Assembly: GCF_025685655.1 (NCBI RefSeq)
Contig: NZ_JAGSYG010000002.1
Span: 868,001 to 932,000 of the forward strand
DNA length: 64,000 nt
Direction: 5' to 3'
Source: Acidicapsa ligni
Lineage (GTDB): Bacteria; Acidobacteriota; Terriglobia; Terriglobales; Acidobacteriaceae
Under the pieces are notes generated by a model, which did no database searches, was not told the origin of the DNA, and worked only from the letters and a program-made list of their open reading frames with translations. This document shows, in pieces, positions 44,526 through 54,200 of the stretch (its first letter is position 1; the number at the start of each line of letters is the position of its first letter). The position numbers and the translations under genes were made by a program.

Positions 44526-45515
44526 TTGATTCATCCATCGCTTCGTCGCGGCAGCCTTGCCGCACTCGCCTCCGCCGCAATTCTTACCCTGCCTTTTTTT
44601 GCTCAGCCGCTATTCGCGCAGACAGAGGTACCCGCAGCTCCCCAGGAACCGATAGCCTCTGCGGAACCTTCCTTCCCCAAGCCTGAAGCATCCGATTTCA
44701 CCGCTGACTCGCCCACCAAGGCCCAGGTCGAAGGCTTCTTGCATGCTAACTGGGGATATGACACCAATCGCCTCTACCAGGTGCAGCGCATTGTCAAGAC
44801 CAGCGTACCCGGAATCAGCAGCGTCGTCATACTCGTTGGCGAAAAGGGAAACAAGCAGACCGGAGCGCTTCAGTTCTTCACCTTGCCCGATGGAAAGCAC
44901 ATCATCACCGGCGGCGAAATCCTGCCCTTCGGCGAACATCCCTACACGGAGAACCGAGCCACCCTCATCGAGCGTGCTGACGGCCCATCCAAAGGCGCAG
45001 CCTCCAAGGATCTGGAGTTGGTAGAGTTCGCTGACTTTCAATGCCCTCACTGCAAAGATGCGCAGGGCACCATGGACAAGCTGGCGACCGACTTCCCCAA
45101 CGCACACATCGTCTACCAGAGCTTTCCCCTGGTCAAGATTCACCCCGAAGCCTTCCGTTCCGCGGCTTACGGTGTCTGCGTAGCTAAGCTCGGCGGAAAT
45201 CCCGCCTTCTTCACCTACGCATCTGCCGTTTTCGAAGGTCAGGCCGGACTCGCCAGCGCCGAGGGAGCAACGCTCACCCTCAACAGCGCCGTGTCCAAGG
45301 CTGGACTCGCACCCGAAAAGGTCGAAGCCTGCTCCAAGACTCCAGAGACCAAGGCCACCGTTGATGCCGGCGTCAAACTCGCCGAAGACCTCAACGTCAA
45401 TCAAACTCCCACCCTGGCAATCAACGGCCATCTGATTCCCCTCGGCGGCATTCCGTACGAGTCACTGAAGCAGATGATCACCTTCCAGGTACAGAACGAC
45501 GGCGCCGCCAAGTAA
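44526..45515 (+). CDS. DsbA-like periplasmic thiol oxidoreductase
   Basis: 329 residues. The signal peptide ends near PLFAQ (about 30). An N-terminal domain (about 55-145; TKAQVEGFLHANWGYD, HIITGGEILPFGEHPY) precedes a DsbA/DsbG-type thioredoxin domain with the active-site CPHC at 173-176 (EFADFQCPHC) and the cis-Pro segment VNQTPTLAINGH. It may form or isomerise disulfides in exported proteins. The TTG start at 44526 is well supported by AGGAG eight bases upstream; the longer frame from 44478 has no such site. Confidence 0.9.
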   Translation: MIHPSLRRGSLAALASAAILTLPFFAQPLFAQTEVPAAPQEPIASAEPSFPKPEASDFTADSPTKAQVEGFLHANWGYDTNRLYQVQRIVKTSVPGISSVVILVGEKGNKQTGALQFFTLPDGKHIITGGEILPFGEHPYTENRATLIERADGPSKGAASKDLELVEFADFQCPHCKDAQGTMDKLATDFPNAHIVYQSFPLVKIHPEAFRSAAYGVCVAKLGGNPAFFTYASAVFEGQAGLASAEGATLTLNSAVSKAGLAPEKVEACSKTPETKATVDAGVKLAEDLNVNQTPTLAINGHLIPLGGIPYESLKQMITFQVQNDGAAK

Positions 45516-45545
45516 GCGATCGTCCTCTCTCAAGCAAGCAAAACA

Positions 45546-45575
45546 AAAGGGCCACCGGATAACGGATGGCCCTTT
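45546..45575. terminator. Terminator between convergent genes
   Basis: Stem AAAGGGCCA-CCG with CGG-(A bulge)-TGGCCCTTT around loop GATAA. The A- and T-runs at the arm ends allow function in both directions, for the DsbA-like gene and for the secretin gene. Confidence 0.8.
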
Positions 45576-45650
45576 GTCTTGCTCTGAATAGTTCTTGCTC
45601 TCAATATCGAGTCTGAATATCAAGCCTGAATATTACGAGAGAGTGTGTAG

Positions 45651-45692
45651 TGCATAATCCGTCCTGCATAATCCATCCTGCATAATCTAGGG
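45651..45692. repeat. 14-bp tandem repeat, three copies, overlapping the secretin 3' end
   Basis: Units TGCATAATCCGTCC, TGCATAATCCATCC and TGCATAATCTAGGG; the last contains the secretin stop codon (TAG on the minus strand, 45687-45689). A second degenerate pair (GTCTGAATATCAA/GCCTGAATATTAC) lies 20-45 bp to the left. Confidence 0.9.
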
Positions 45693-47750
45693 TCGGCTGG
45701 TCGCGGTGCCCGTGGCCGCCTTGTCTACCATCAGCATCGGACCATGCGAGAACTGTTGCGAATCTCCCCGCACCACAGCAGGCGTTATCAGGATCAGCAA
45801 TCGGGCCACATTCTCGTTCCTCTGGATGTCGCTGAGATCCTCCAGACCCGGAATGTCGCCCAATCCCGGCGTTCCACTCAGAGCCCTTGATTCCTGACGG
45901 GAAAGATCGCTCAACAGCACAGCCGTCTCTCCTGCCCGCAGTGTCAACACACCGGCAACCTGCTGGCTGTTCAGGATTGGAATATCGTTCAGACTCGCTC
46001 CGCCCAGGGACTCAATCTTCAGGTCCAGCGAGATAGCAACATCGCCGGAACGCATGATCTTGGGGGCGGTCGCCTTCAATGTCAATCCAAGATCCTCATA
46101 CTGAATCTGCGGAACAGTCTGATTCGCTCCCGAAGTTCCAGCAAGCGCCGTCACCGCCAGCGAAGAGTAGGACGATGTCTCGATCGGATAGCGCTCTCCG
46201 ATCTTCAGCGTCCCGTCTTCCTGGTCTCCCAGTCGCAGATGCAGATCCTCGATCATCCGCGTATCGCTGGTGTTCAAACTCAACGTCAGCGTCGCCGGGC
46301 TGGGAGTAACGATACTCTGCGTAAGTCCGCCGCCAAAGGGCAGAAAGCCCTGGTTGAAAGGCGTACCCGTCAGTTGCCCCGAAGCCACCAGGATAGCGAG
46401 AATCTCGACCTGGTTCGCCAGCGTACTCTGATTCGGCACGAGCCCTGAAGATATGATCTGCTGCACCAGCGACTGATTCTGACTCAGCACCGAATTGATC
46501 TCCGAGAAGACGTTGAACACTCCGGTCTGCTGAAAAAATGTCGCCCCTGTCTCCCGCATACTGACGTGCGACAGTTGAAGAATCTTGATATCGAGATCGA
46601 GCTGATTCCGGCCATCGATCAGTTGCCCGACCGTCTGGTTAAACGCCGCCAGTGTTTTCGTCGGAGCCTTGATCGTCATCGTTCCGCTGGTCGGCGAAAT
46701 CACCGCATGTTGCGCGCTGAAAACATTCTTGGCCAGGTTGGCGACATCGGTCATCTCCTTATCCGATAAACCGGGTAAGTAAATCGTCTCCAACTGCTGC
46801 CGCTGAAAATCCGTACGATTGATAGGCGTGTCTCGCGCCACCAGAACGCGATGAGGATCGAGCGGCTCATAGAACGTCTGCGTCAGCAATCCAAGTACGC
46901 GCATCGCCTCGGTAAATGTCGCATCATCCAGATCGAACCGGATCGGTTTGGTCAGCACACTATCATGCACGGAGGCATCGATTCCGTACGCGTGAAAGAC
47001 ATCCTGCACCACCTGCCGCTGCCCATTCTTCAAGTGGAAGCTATGCTTATCGGCACTTGGCTGCAACTGGATCGGCCCGCCCAGCACCGTTGCCTCGACC
47101 GGAGCCGCAACAACTGGAGGCGCGTCCGCTGCTGTCCTGGCAACCTCGTCGCCCATCTCATCCAGATGCTCGATCAGCTCCGGGCTGGTAGGATCGACTT
47201 TCTTCGCACGCTGCAGCAGCGCCTCGGCCTTGCTGCTGTCTCCGCGAACATTTTCCCGGCTCGACTGCTGTACAAGCTGCGTTACAGCGCTTTGCTGAGC
47301 CAGGGCGGCTGCCCGGATATAGACGCTATTCTCCGGCTCAAGCTCGGCAGCCCGCTTCAGCAGCGCCCATGCCTGCTCCGGCTGTTCCTTTTCCAAAAGG
47401 CGCGTGCCTTGCAGATAGAGCTTCGCCGCCTTTCGCTGATTGCGAACGGAGCCAGCCTGTACCGGCTTCCCGATCGTAATCCCATCGGCGTTGTCTTTCT
47501 TGTCAGCCTTATCTTTCTTGTCTGTTTTATCCGTCTTGTCCGGCGCAGCAACCGGCGGTTGCGTTGCCGCCGGAGTCTGCGCCTGTGCTCCGGGCGAGGC
47601 CGGTGCCTGGGTCGCAGGTTGTGCTGTTGGGGTCGCAGTCTGAGTCGTTTGGGTTGCAGTCTGTGCCGTCTGAGCTGGCGCCTGTGAACCGGTGCCCGTC
47701 TGCTGTCCACTCTGGCCAGACAGCGCCAGCGCCAGCAATGCCGCAACCAT
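45687..47750 (-). CDS. Secretin-family outer-membrane protein with TPR region (orphan)
   Basis: About 687 residues. A short hydrophobic N-terminus is followed by a Gln/Thr/Ala-rich stretch, a charged run of Asp-Lys repeats (about 71-88), TPR helices (about 105-200) and N-domains. The C-terminal secretin domain carries VPQIQYEDLGLTLKATA, SLNDIPILNSQQVAG, LRAGETAVLLSDLS and ENVARLLILITPAVV, the GspD/PilQ signature region. It could form an outer-membrane pore for type II secretion or type IV pili, but no ATPase, pilin or platform gene is near. The ATG at 47750 shares a base with the HAD gene stop (a GTG lies three bases upstream). The weak signal peptide leaves the N-terminus uncertain. Confidence 0.88.
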   Translation of the reverse strand: MVAALLALALSGQSGQQTGTGSQAPAQTAQTATQTTQTATPTAQPATQAPASPGAQAQTPAATQPPVAAPDKTDKTDKKDKADKKDNADGITIGKPVQAGSVRNQRKAAKLYLQGTRLLEKEQPEQAWALLKRAAELEPENSVYIRAAALAQQSAVTQLVQQSSRENVRGDSSKAEALLQRAKKVDPTSPELIEHLDEMGDEVARTAADAPPVVAAPVEATVLGGPIQLQPSADKHSFHLKNGQRQVVQDVFHAYGIDASVHDSVLTKPIRFDLDDATFTEAMRVLGLLTQTFYEPLDPHRVLVARDTPINRTDFQRQQLETIYLPGLSDKEMTDVANLAKNVFSAQHAVISPTSGTMTIKAPTKTLAAFNQTVGQLIDGRNQLDLDIKILQLSHVSMRETGATFFQQTGVFNVFSEINSVLSQNQSLVQQIISSGLVPNQSTLANQVEILAILVASGQLTGTPFNQGFLPFGGGLTQSIVTPSPATLTLSLNTSDTRMIEDLHLRLGDQEDGTLKIGERYPIETSSYSSLAVTALAGTSGANQTVPQIQYEDLGLTLKATAPKIMRSGDVAISLDLKIESLGGASLNDIPILNSQQVAGVLTLRAGETAVLLSDLSRQESRALSGTPGLGDIPGLEDLSDIQRNENVARLLILITPAVVRGDSQQFSHGPMLMVDKAATGTATSRP

Positions 47751-48547
47751 CACGGCTGCACCGCCGCACGTACATTCGTCTCAGCCAGTAAATCAGCCAG
47801 CGAAGTAGTGCAGACCTCCGGCTTCATCTCGGCCAGTTCATCAAATCCATAATTGCCCGTAGCGACCGCAATCACCGGCAGGGAATTCGCCCGTGCCGCC
47901 TCAATGTCACGCGGCGTATCGCCCACCACGCATGGGCTCACATTGGGACCAGCGATCTCGCGAGCCTTGAAGACCGCATCCCGGATCATCTCCGAACGCA
48001 CTTCAAACTTGTCGCTGAATCCGCCAAAGCGAAACCACTCACGCAGCCCCACAAGCTCCACCTTGGTCCAGCCAATCATCTCCAGGTTGCCGGTCGCCAG
48101 GCCAAGCAGCGCACCGCGCTCGGCAAGATGCCTGAGAGTCTCTTCGATACCGGGCATCCTCCACATATCCAGGTCTGCGCGCCGTGTCTCAATCGTCTGG
48201 CGCATCGCTTCGAGAATCGCCTCGTTCTGCGACTCCCAGGCATCTACCGCGATCCCTGCCTGGGCAAAAGCCTCGCGCAGAATCGCCGTATCCGTGCCGC
48301 CATGCAGCACCATGCCTTCCAGCGAAATCTCCAGCCCTGTTACCTGACGAACACTCGATGCAAAGGAATTGAAATGGATGCGGTCACGGCTGCGCAAGAT
48401 CGTACCGTCAATGTCGAACAGATACGCGTCCTGCGCATCCCAGACAAATCCATCCTGAATAGAAACGCGCGCCAACGACTTGCCTTGAGCCGATTGAATT
48501 TCAGTTGTAGCCATATCTCGCTTTTCGGGGAACCAGTCAGCAGCCAT
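47750..48547 (-). CDS. HAD-family hydrolase (phosphoglycolate phosphatase-like)
   Basis: A cytoplasmic phosphatase of about 265 residues. Motif I is FDIDGTIL (nucleophile Asp), motif II LGLATGN, and the late metal-binding motif GDTPRDIEAA; the helical cap between I and II is of the C1 type. Substrate unknown. The frame opens at a TTG at 48550; ATG 48547 and ATG 48514 are both possible. It overlaps the secretin start, so the two are translated together even though their roles seem unrelated. Confidence 0.88.
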   Translation of the reverse strand: MAADWFPEKRDMATTEIQSAQGKSLARVSIQDGFVWDAQDAYLFDIDGTILRSRDRIHFNSFASSVRQVTGLEISLEGMVLHGGTDTAILREAFAQAGIAVDAWESQNEAILEAMRQTIETRRADLDMWRMPGIEETLRHLAERGALLGLATGNLEMIGWTKVELVGLREWFRFGGFSDKFEVRSEMIRDAVFKAREIAGPNVSPCVVGDTPRDIEAARANSLPVIAVATGNYGFDELAEMKPEVCTTSLADLLAETNVRAAVQP

Positions 48548-48576
48548 CAAACCTACCGACCTGGCGAATCTCTGGA

Positions 48577-48858
48577 CTAACGAATTTGCTGACGCAGTCC
48601 GCTATGTACCAGACGTTCGCTGCGCACCGGACGCTTGAGCCCCGCACGTACTTCCGCAACTTCCAGCTCCAGCTCAGCCATAGTGCGGCTCAGCGTGTTG
48701 CGATGCATCCCCAGCTCATCGGCGGCTTTACACTGGTTGCCGCGGTTGGCCCGCAGCACTTCGAGTAAATATTGCCGTTTGAACTGTCGTACAGCATCCT
48801 CATAGCGGATGCCGGTTGAATGCATTTGGGTGATCAGGCTGTCTAGTTCGCGCTTCAC
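48577..48858 (-). CDS. Fis-type helix-turn-helix regulator
   Basis: A small DNA-binding protein of about 93 residues: a helical N-terminus (KRELDSLITQMHSTGIRYEDAVRQFKRQYLLEVLRAN) leads into the Fis-family HTH (QCKAADELGMHRNTLSRTMAEL), and a basic tail follows. The frame is open to 48984, but that start would lie inside cvpA. The GTG at 48858, with GAGGA just upstream, gives the expected compact form. A nucleoid or local transcription role is inferred. It sits between cvpA and the HAD/secretin genes. Confidence 0.8.
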   Translation of the reverse strand: MKRELDSLITQMHSTGIRYEDAVRQFKRQYLLEVLRANRGNQCKAADELGMHRNTLSRTMAELELEVAEVRAGLKRPVRSERLVHSGLRQQIR

Positions 48859-48925
48859 GTCGTCCTCGTGTCTCAATAGAGTGCCATGCCCGGCTTCTAT
48901 CTGTCTCAAGTCTTCTACAAAATCT

Positions 48926-49465
48926 TTATGCCTTCTCGGGATGCATCCACTCCGGTGTGTCCTTTTCAAGAACCCGTAAGCCATCGAGAATCCGATGCTT
49001 CAACTCATCCGGAGTCATCTGCGTCGTCAAGTGTGCCGTGCCTAAAAAATATTTCGTCAATTGCGATTTGCCCAGCCACTGCGTCCTGGGATAAAACGCC
49101 GCCATCGTCACGATGCACAACGTCACCAGCAACGCTCCGCGCAGAAAGCCAAAGACAAATCCCGCCAGCCTGTCGAGCCACGCCAGTCCCACGCCGTGAA
49201 TCACATTCTTGATCAGCATGCCCAGCAGGCCGGCCACAATCATCACCGCCAGCGCCAGCAGACAAAACCATATCGCTTCAGACAGCGACTTGTTGTGCAA
49301 CAGGGGCCATAAATCGTCAGCAAAATGTCTGTAGTTCCAACTCGCAACTGCGATTCCCAGAATCAATCCCACCAGCGAAAAAATACTCTGAATCAACCCC
49401 GTCCGATATCCCACAATCGCACTCAGCAACAGCACCACGACAATAGCGATGTCCACAACATTCAT
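48926..49465 (-). CDS. cvpA: CvpA-family membrane protein
   Basis: A 179-residue inner-membrane protein with four hydrophobic segments (NVVDIAIVVVLLLSAIVGYRTGLIQSIFS is cut here only for description of the first; others near 28-45, 65-88, 103-122). The opening and the WLDRLAGFVFGFLRGALLV stretch are typical of CvpA (colicin V production). The role is poorly defined, linked to envelope homeostasis and biofilm. In E. coli cvpA lies beside a purine gene (purF), and here it follows purC on the same strand. Confidence 0.9.
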   Translation of the reverse strand: MNVVDIAIVVVLLLSAIVGYRTGLIQSIFSLVGLILGIAVASWNYRHFADDLWPLLHNKSLSEAIWFCLLALAVMIVAGLLGMLIKNVIHGVGLAWLDRLAGFVFGFLRGALLVTLCIVTMAAFYPRTQWLGKSQLTKYFLGTAHLTTQMTPDELKHRILDGLRVLEKDTPEWMHPEKA

Positions 49466-49630
49466 GCCGCAGCCGATTCCTTCACGGGGTTCACCTCTAA
49501 GAATTTACAGCCAGCAGAGGTTTTCGTTTGAAACAAATATCAGCGTGGGACAACAAAAGCGAACCTGTTTCCCGCGAAGCGCAATCCGGTTCCCGGCAAA
49601 GCTCTCAGAGCCGCAGCTCCGAGCACCCGT

Positions 49631-50551
49631 TCAGAGCACCAGATCATGGCCCGTCAACAACCGAAACGCCTCAAGATACTTCGCCTGTGTCCTGTTCACC
49701 ACATCCTCCGGCAACGCAGGCGCAGGGGCCTGCTTGTTCCAGCGAATGCTCTCCAGGTAATCGCGCACAAACTGCTTGTCAAAGCTCGGTTGCGCACCGC
49801 CCGGCCGCCACGACGCAGCCTCCCAGAAGCGCGAAGAATCAGGCGTCAAAGCCTCATCGCCGAGAATGATCTGTGTCGTACTTCCCTGACTGCTCACACG
49901 TCCAAACTCAAACTTCGTATCCGCGAGAATCAACCCATGCTTCTCCGCATGAGTCGCAGCCTTCGTATAGAGCGCCATCGTCAACCGCCGCAGCTCCGCA
50001 GCATCCGCAGCGCCAATCGCGTCTTCCATCGCCGAGAAAGGAATATTCTCATCGTGCGCGCCATCCTGGCTCTTTGTCGCAGGCGTGAACAAAGGCTCCG
50101 GCAATCGCGAACCATCCTGCAACTCCGCAGGCAACGCAATTCCGCAGACTGTTCCTGTAGCCTGATATTCCTTCCATCCCGAGCCAGCCAGATACCCGCG
50201 AGCAACACACTCCACGGGAAACATCTCCGCCCGCTTCACCAGCATCGTACGGCCCTCAAGCTGATCTGCATACGGCTGCAACTCGGTAGGGAACTCGCTC
50301 ACCTCAGCCGTGATCAGGTGGTTGGGAACAATGTCCGCAAGCAGCTCAAACCAGAACAACGAGATCTGCGTCAGAATCTTTCCCTTGCCCGGAATCCCCG
50401 ATCCCAGCACAAAATCAAACGCCGAGATACGATCGGAGGCCACTAGCAAAAGCGCATCCGCTCCGTCATGTTTCACAGAGTAAAGATCACGCACCTTGCC
50501 CCGCCCAATCAGCGGAACGCTACCAAGATTGCTCTGAAGGAGGACTGACAA
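49631..50551 (-). CDS. purC: SAICAR synthetase (PurC)
   Basis: Phosphoribosylaminoimidazole-succinocarboxamide synthase, the eighth step of IMP synthesis. The 306-residue form resembles the longer type found in many bacteria and yeast: GRGKVRDLYSV, ASDRISAFDFVLGSGIPGKG, VECVARGYLAGSGW, KHGLILADTKFEFG and DEALTPDSSRFWEA. The start is TTG at 50551 with AAAGG about eight bases upstream. It heads the leftward group purC-cvpA-fis-HAD-secretin, although 165 bp separate it from cvpA. Confidence 0.96.
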   Translation of the reverse strand: MSVLLQSNLGSVPLIGRGKVRDLYSVKHDGADALLLVASDRISAFDFVLGSGIPGKGKILTQISLFWFELLADIVPNHLITAEVSEFPTELQPYADQLEGRTMLVKRAEMFPVECVARGYLAGSGWKEYQATGTVCGIALPAELQDGSRLPEPLFTPATKSQDGAHDENIPFSAMEDAIGAADAAELRRLTMALYTKAATHAEKHGLILADTKFEFGRVSSQGSTTQIILGDEALTPDSSRFWEAASWRPGGAQPSFDKQFVRDYLESIRWNKQAPAPALPEDVVNRTQAKYLEAFRLLTGHDLVL

Positions 50552-50765
50552 GAGGGAAGCCTTTCAACAACCAATAAACTCAAAAAATCCTGAACCCGAA
50601 ACCTTGATTCTCATTTTCCGTAGGTCACTTGTCAACGACCCAGGCTCCCGATTTCTCAATTAACGTAACACCGATAAAATGCCCCGCGATCAACTCCCAT
50701 CCACATCGCTCAGATCAAAGCATCCATTCAAGTAAAATGACATTTCAACGATCGCGAGGAAAAAG

Positions 50766-51155
50766 ATGGCAAATCGATACGGAGAAGCAGCTCTGATGGC
50801 TGCCCGGCAGTCCGCTTCTCAAAACATGAACCCCATGGATCAATGGCAAATCGCTATGGAATCGCTCTACCCCACCAGCATCGCCGCCCGCAAAAAAGGC
50901 AGCCCACGCGCCGCTTTTCTCGGATTGTGCGAAGAAGGCCTCGTGAAGGGAATTCCAGCCGGCCATTACCGCGCCTCCAAAGACGACAAAGCCAGCGCGA
51001 TTCGAGCCGCAGCCTTACTTGTCGAAGGATCTCAAAGCTGGTCTATCGGCACCCTTTGGAAAGCAGTCTCCGAAAACTCCGAAAAGCCCCACAACAGCCA
51101 GTTGGATGTTGTCATGGCCCTCTGGAAAAACGACCTCATCGTCCGCAATCCCTAG
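50766..51155 (+). CDS. Small conserved hypothetical protein (possibly DUF6979)
   Basis: A 129-residue soluble protein. Recognisable pieces are ANRYGEAALMAAR, KKGSPRAAFLGLCEEGLVKG and KASAIRAAALLVEG, which I associate, not securely, with the DUF6979 family. No membrane or signal segment. AGGAAA lies before the ATG. The function is unknown. It converges with smc, with a hairpin between them. Confidence 0.72.
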   Translation: MANRYGEAALMAARQSASQNMNPMDQWQIAMESLYPTSIAARKKGSPRAAFLGLCEEGLVKGIPAGHYRASKDDKASAIRAAALLVEGSQSWSIGTLWKAVSENSEKPHNSQLDVVMALWKNDLIVRNP

Positions 51156-51183
51156 AATTCCATGCATGCCACGCATGGAATTC
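51155..51183. terminator. Hairpin between hypothetical gene and smc
   Basis: GAATTCCATGC (51155-51165) pairs perfectly with GCATGGAATTC (51173-51183) over a seven-base loop, starting in the last base of the stop codon of the hypothetical gene. It probably terminates both convergent genes, although no clear U-run follows. Confidence 0.6.
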
Positions 51184-51197
51184 CAGGGTCTCTCTCG

Positions 51198-51223
51198 GGA
51201 CTAGGTAGTAGGACTAGGCAGTA
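51198..51223. repeat. 13-bp tandem duplication overlapping the smc 3' end
   Basis: GGACTAGGTAGTA and GGACTAGGCAGTA lie head to tail; the second unit carries the smc stop codon (51214-51216 on the minus strand). Confidence 0.85.
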
Positions 51224-54200
51224 GCCCTCTGCTGCCCGCCCATATGTACACTCACGATCTTTGAAACACCGGGCTCCTGCATCGTCACGCCATAGATCAT
51301 ATCCGCCGTCTGCATCATCCGCTTGGAGTGCGTCACCAGCAGGAACTGCGTATCCTGGCTCATTCCATGCAGCATGTCCGCGAGCCGCCCGACGTTGGTT
51401 TCATCGAGCGCCGCATCCACTTCGTCCAGTACGCAGAAAGGTGCAGGCTGATACTGGAAGATTCCAACCAGCAGACTCAGCGCAGTAAGCGCCTTTTCGC
51501 CGCCCGAAAGCAGCAGTACATTCTGCAGCTTCTTGCCCGGAGGCGAAGCCACAATCTCAAGCCCGCTCTCGGCCTGATTCTCCGCATCCGTCAAGCGCAG
51601 AAACGCCTGCCCGCCATGGAACAATCTGCTGAACACATGCCCAAAGTTCTCATTGATCTTCACAAACGCTTCATCGAACTTCGTGCGTGAAATCTGATCG
51701 ATCTCCTTGATCGTGCTCTGCGTATTCTCAATCGAATCGATCAGGTCTTTGCGCTGTGTCTCAAGGAACTCATGCCGCTCCGAAGTCTCCTTGTACTCCT
51801 CAAGCGCCATCATGTTCACCGGACCCATCGCCTCAAGCTTCTGCCGCAACTCGCGCCCGGCCTCTTCTTCAGCAACAAGCTCATCGCCTTCAAGATGGGC
51901 AATTCCTTCTTCCGCACGAAGCGCAACTGCCTCCACGCCAAGCTCATTCAAACAACCGGCTTCGAGATGCTCAAGATCGCTCTTCAGCTTCGCCGCCTGG
52001 CTCGCAAACAAACTGCGCTTCTCGCGGAAAGCATCCGTCGATGAGCGCAGAATCTTCAACTGCGCTTCCATCGTGGCAAGCTGCTCACGCAAAGCCTTCG
52101 CCTCTGCGGCAGCGCTGCGAGCCTCTTCAAGAGCCTGATCGCGTGAGGCTTTCAACTCAAGCTGACGCACCTCAAGCTGGCCACTCTCGCCAATGCGCTG
52201 ATCGCGTTCCGCCTCGGCTGCAACACGCTGCTGCTCCAGCGCCAGCACGCGCCGCTCCATGTCCGCATGAAGCTGATCGATGCGCCTGTAAGCACTCTCT
52301 GCGCCGCGTCTCCGTTCTTCAAGTCCAGCCAGTTCCGCTGTAACCCGCGCAGCTTCCTGCTGCAATCCCTCGCGGCCCTGGCGCAACTCGGATAGACCCT
52401 GCTGCAACTCCTCCAGCCGAACCTCAGCCGCCGTATGCTCCGCTTCAAGCCGCTGTGCCTCTTCAAGCTTCTGCCCGATCAATCCCTGCTTCTGGTCGCT
52501 TGCTTCCTTGTTCCGCGCAGCCTGTAGCAGCCACTCCTGCAGCCGCCGCTCGATTCGTTGAACTTCGGACTCCATCTGCTTCAGAGCCGCGCCCTGGTTG
52601 GCCGCATCGCGCTCCGCCTGCCGTCGCTGCTCGCTCAACTGCTCAAGCCGCGCCGCCACTTCTTCAATGGCTCGCGCCGCTTCAACCGCACTGATCTCCG
52701 CGTGATTCAGATCCGCTTCAACACTCGACAACTTTTTTTGCGTCTCGCGAAGCTCGCGCTTCACCGCCAGCGGACCCTCGGCCGCAGGCTTGCCGCCGCT
52801 CACCGTCGCGTTATGAAAGCACTCACCCGTAGGTGCAAGAAAATAGCCCTGCGGATAACTCATCGCGCTCTTCCGCGCGGTCTCCGCATCCGGAGCAAGA
52901 TATCCATGACGCAGCTTCGGCAGCATCCCTTCAAGCGCCTGACCAAAACCGTTCTGCACCTTGATCATCTGCCGCAGAGAGACAAGGCCTTCGCCTGAAA
53001 TCACATCGTTGGAGTGATTGGAAACAGCCGAGCCATCCTCCGGATGAACCAGGAAGGTCGCACGCCCATCCATCCCCGAACGCAGCAGCCGAACGCCTTC
53101 TTCCGCATCGCGCCAGTTCTTGACGACGATGTAATTCAGCTCTTCCCGCAGAAAATCATCCGCAATGACTTCATGCTCGCCAGCCACATCCAGAAAATCC
53201 GCCAGCGTTCCAATCGGAGTCATCCCCGGCCCAAGTGAGTCCGCCTTCAGCAGCTTCCGCACCGTCTCCGTCGAATAGCTGTGATTCTTGATCACCGAGT
53301 CCAGCGAGTTGCGTCGTCCTGTAAGCGAAGCCTGCTCACTGCGAAGCTGATTGGTCCGCGTGCGCAGCGCTGCTTCTTCCTGCCTTCGAACGCCGAGCGT
53401 CTCGCGCAGCTCTGCAATCTCCGCTTCAAGCTGCTTCAGAGCTTCGGTCGCAGTCTCAAAACGAATGCCGACCTGTCCACGCTCCGCGCCAAGATTTCCC
53501 GCCTCAGCCCGCGCCTGGCCCATCTCGTTTTCAAGCCGTTGCGCCTCGCGCTCAAGCGCCGCAAGCGACTCCTCTGCCTGCGCCGTCTGGTTGCGCGCCG
53601 TGCCTGCCAGGGTCAGCAAATGCATCGCATTGCGGCGTCCGCTCTCCAGCCCCCGCTCCGCGTCGAAAACCTGTTGTGCCGCACCCCGCGCTTCATTCTG
53701 CCGCGCCTCAACCTGCTGGCGAAACGCCCGCGACTCCTCCGCCGCATTCTCCAGGAACTGCTTGTGCTGCGTCCGCTCTTCACCGATTCCGGCAATCTGC
53801 GTCCGTGTCTGTTCCAGATCTGCTGCCATGCCCGCCAGCCGTGACTCAAGCTCCGCCACACGCTCGCTGTTGCCACGCTCCCGCGCCGCAGCCCGCTCAA
53901 GTTCGACAGCCGCGCCATTGGCCTGTGCCTGCGACTGCTGCCCCAGCTTGTCGAGCTCAAATCCCCGCTCGCTCAGCCCGTGCGAAGAGCCCTCAAGCAT
54001 CTCGATCTCCGACGCGGAGCCATCGATCTGCGTCGTCAGCGTTGCAATCTCCTGCTCCAGCTTCAACTGCTCCGCATCCATTCGCGCCATGCGGCTGGCA
54101 ATCGTTACCCGCAGCTTGGTCCGCAACTCATCGCGCAGCGCTGCAAAACGCTCCGCCTTGGCCGCCTGCCGCTTCAGGCTGTTCATCTGCCGCGTTACTT

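Noticed and set aside
48859..48984. Longer N-terminus of the Fis-type regulator
   Set aside because: Overlaps the cvpA 3' end and encodes a non-conserved stretch; the GTG at 48858 has a ribosome site.
45687..50551. Complete type II secretion or type IV pilus cluster
   Set aside because: Only the secretin is present; no ATPase, pseudopilin, platform or prepilin peptidase gene lies nearby.
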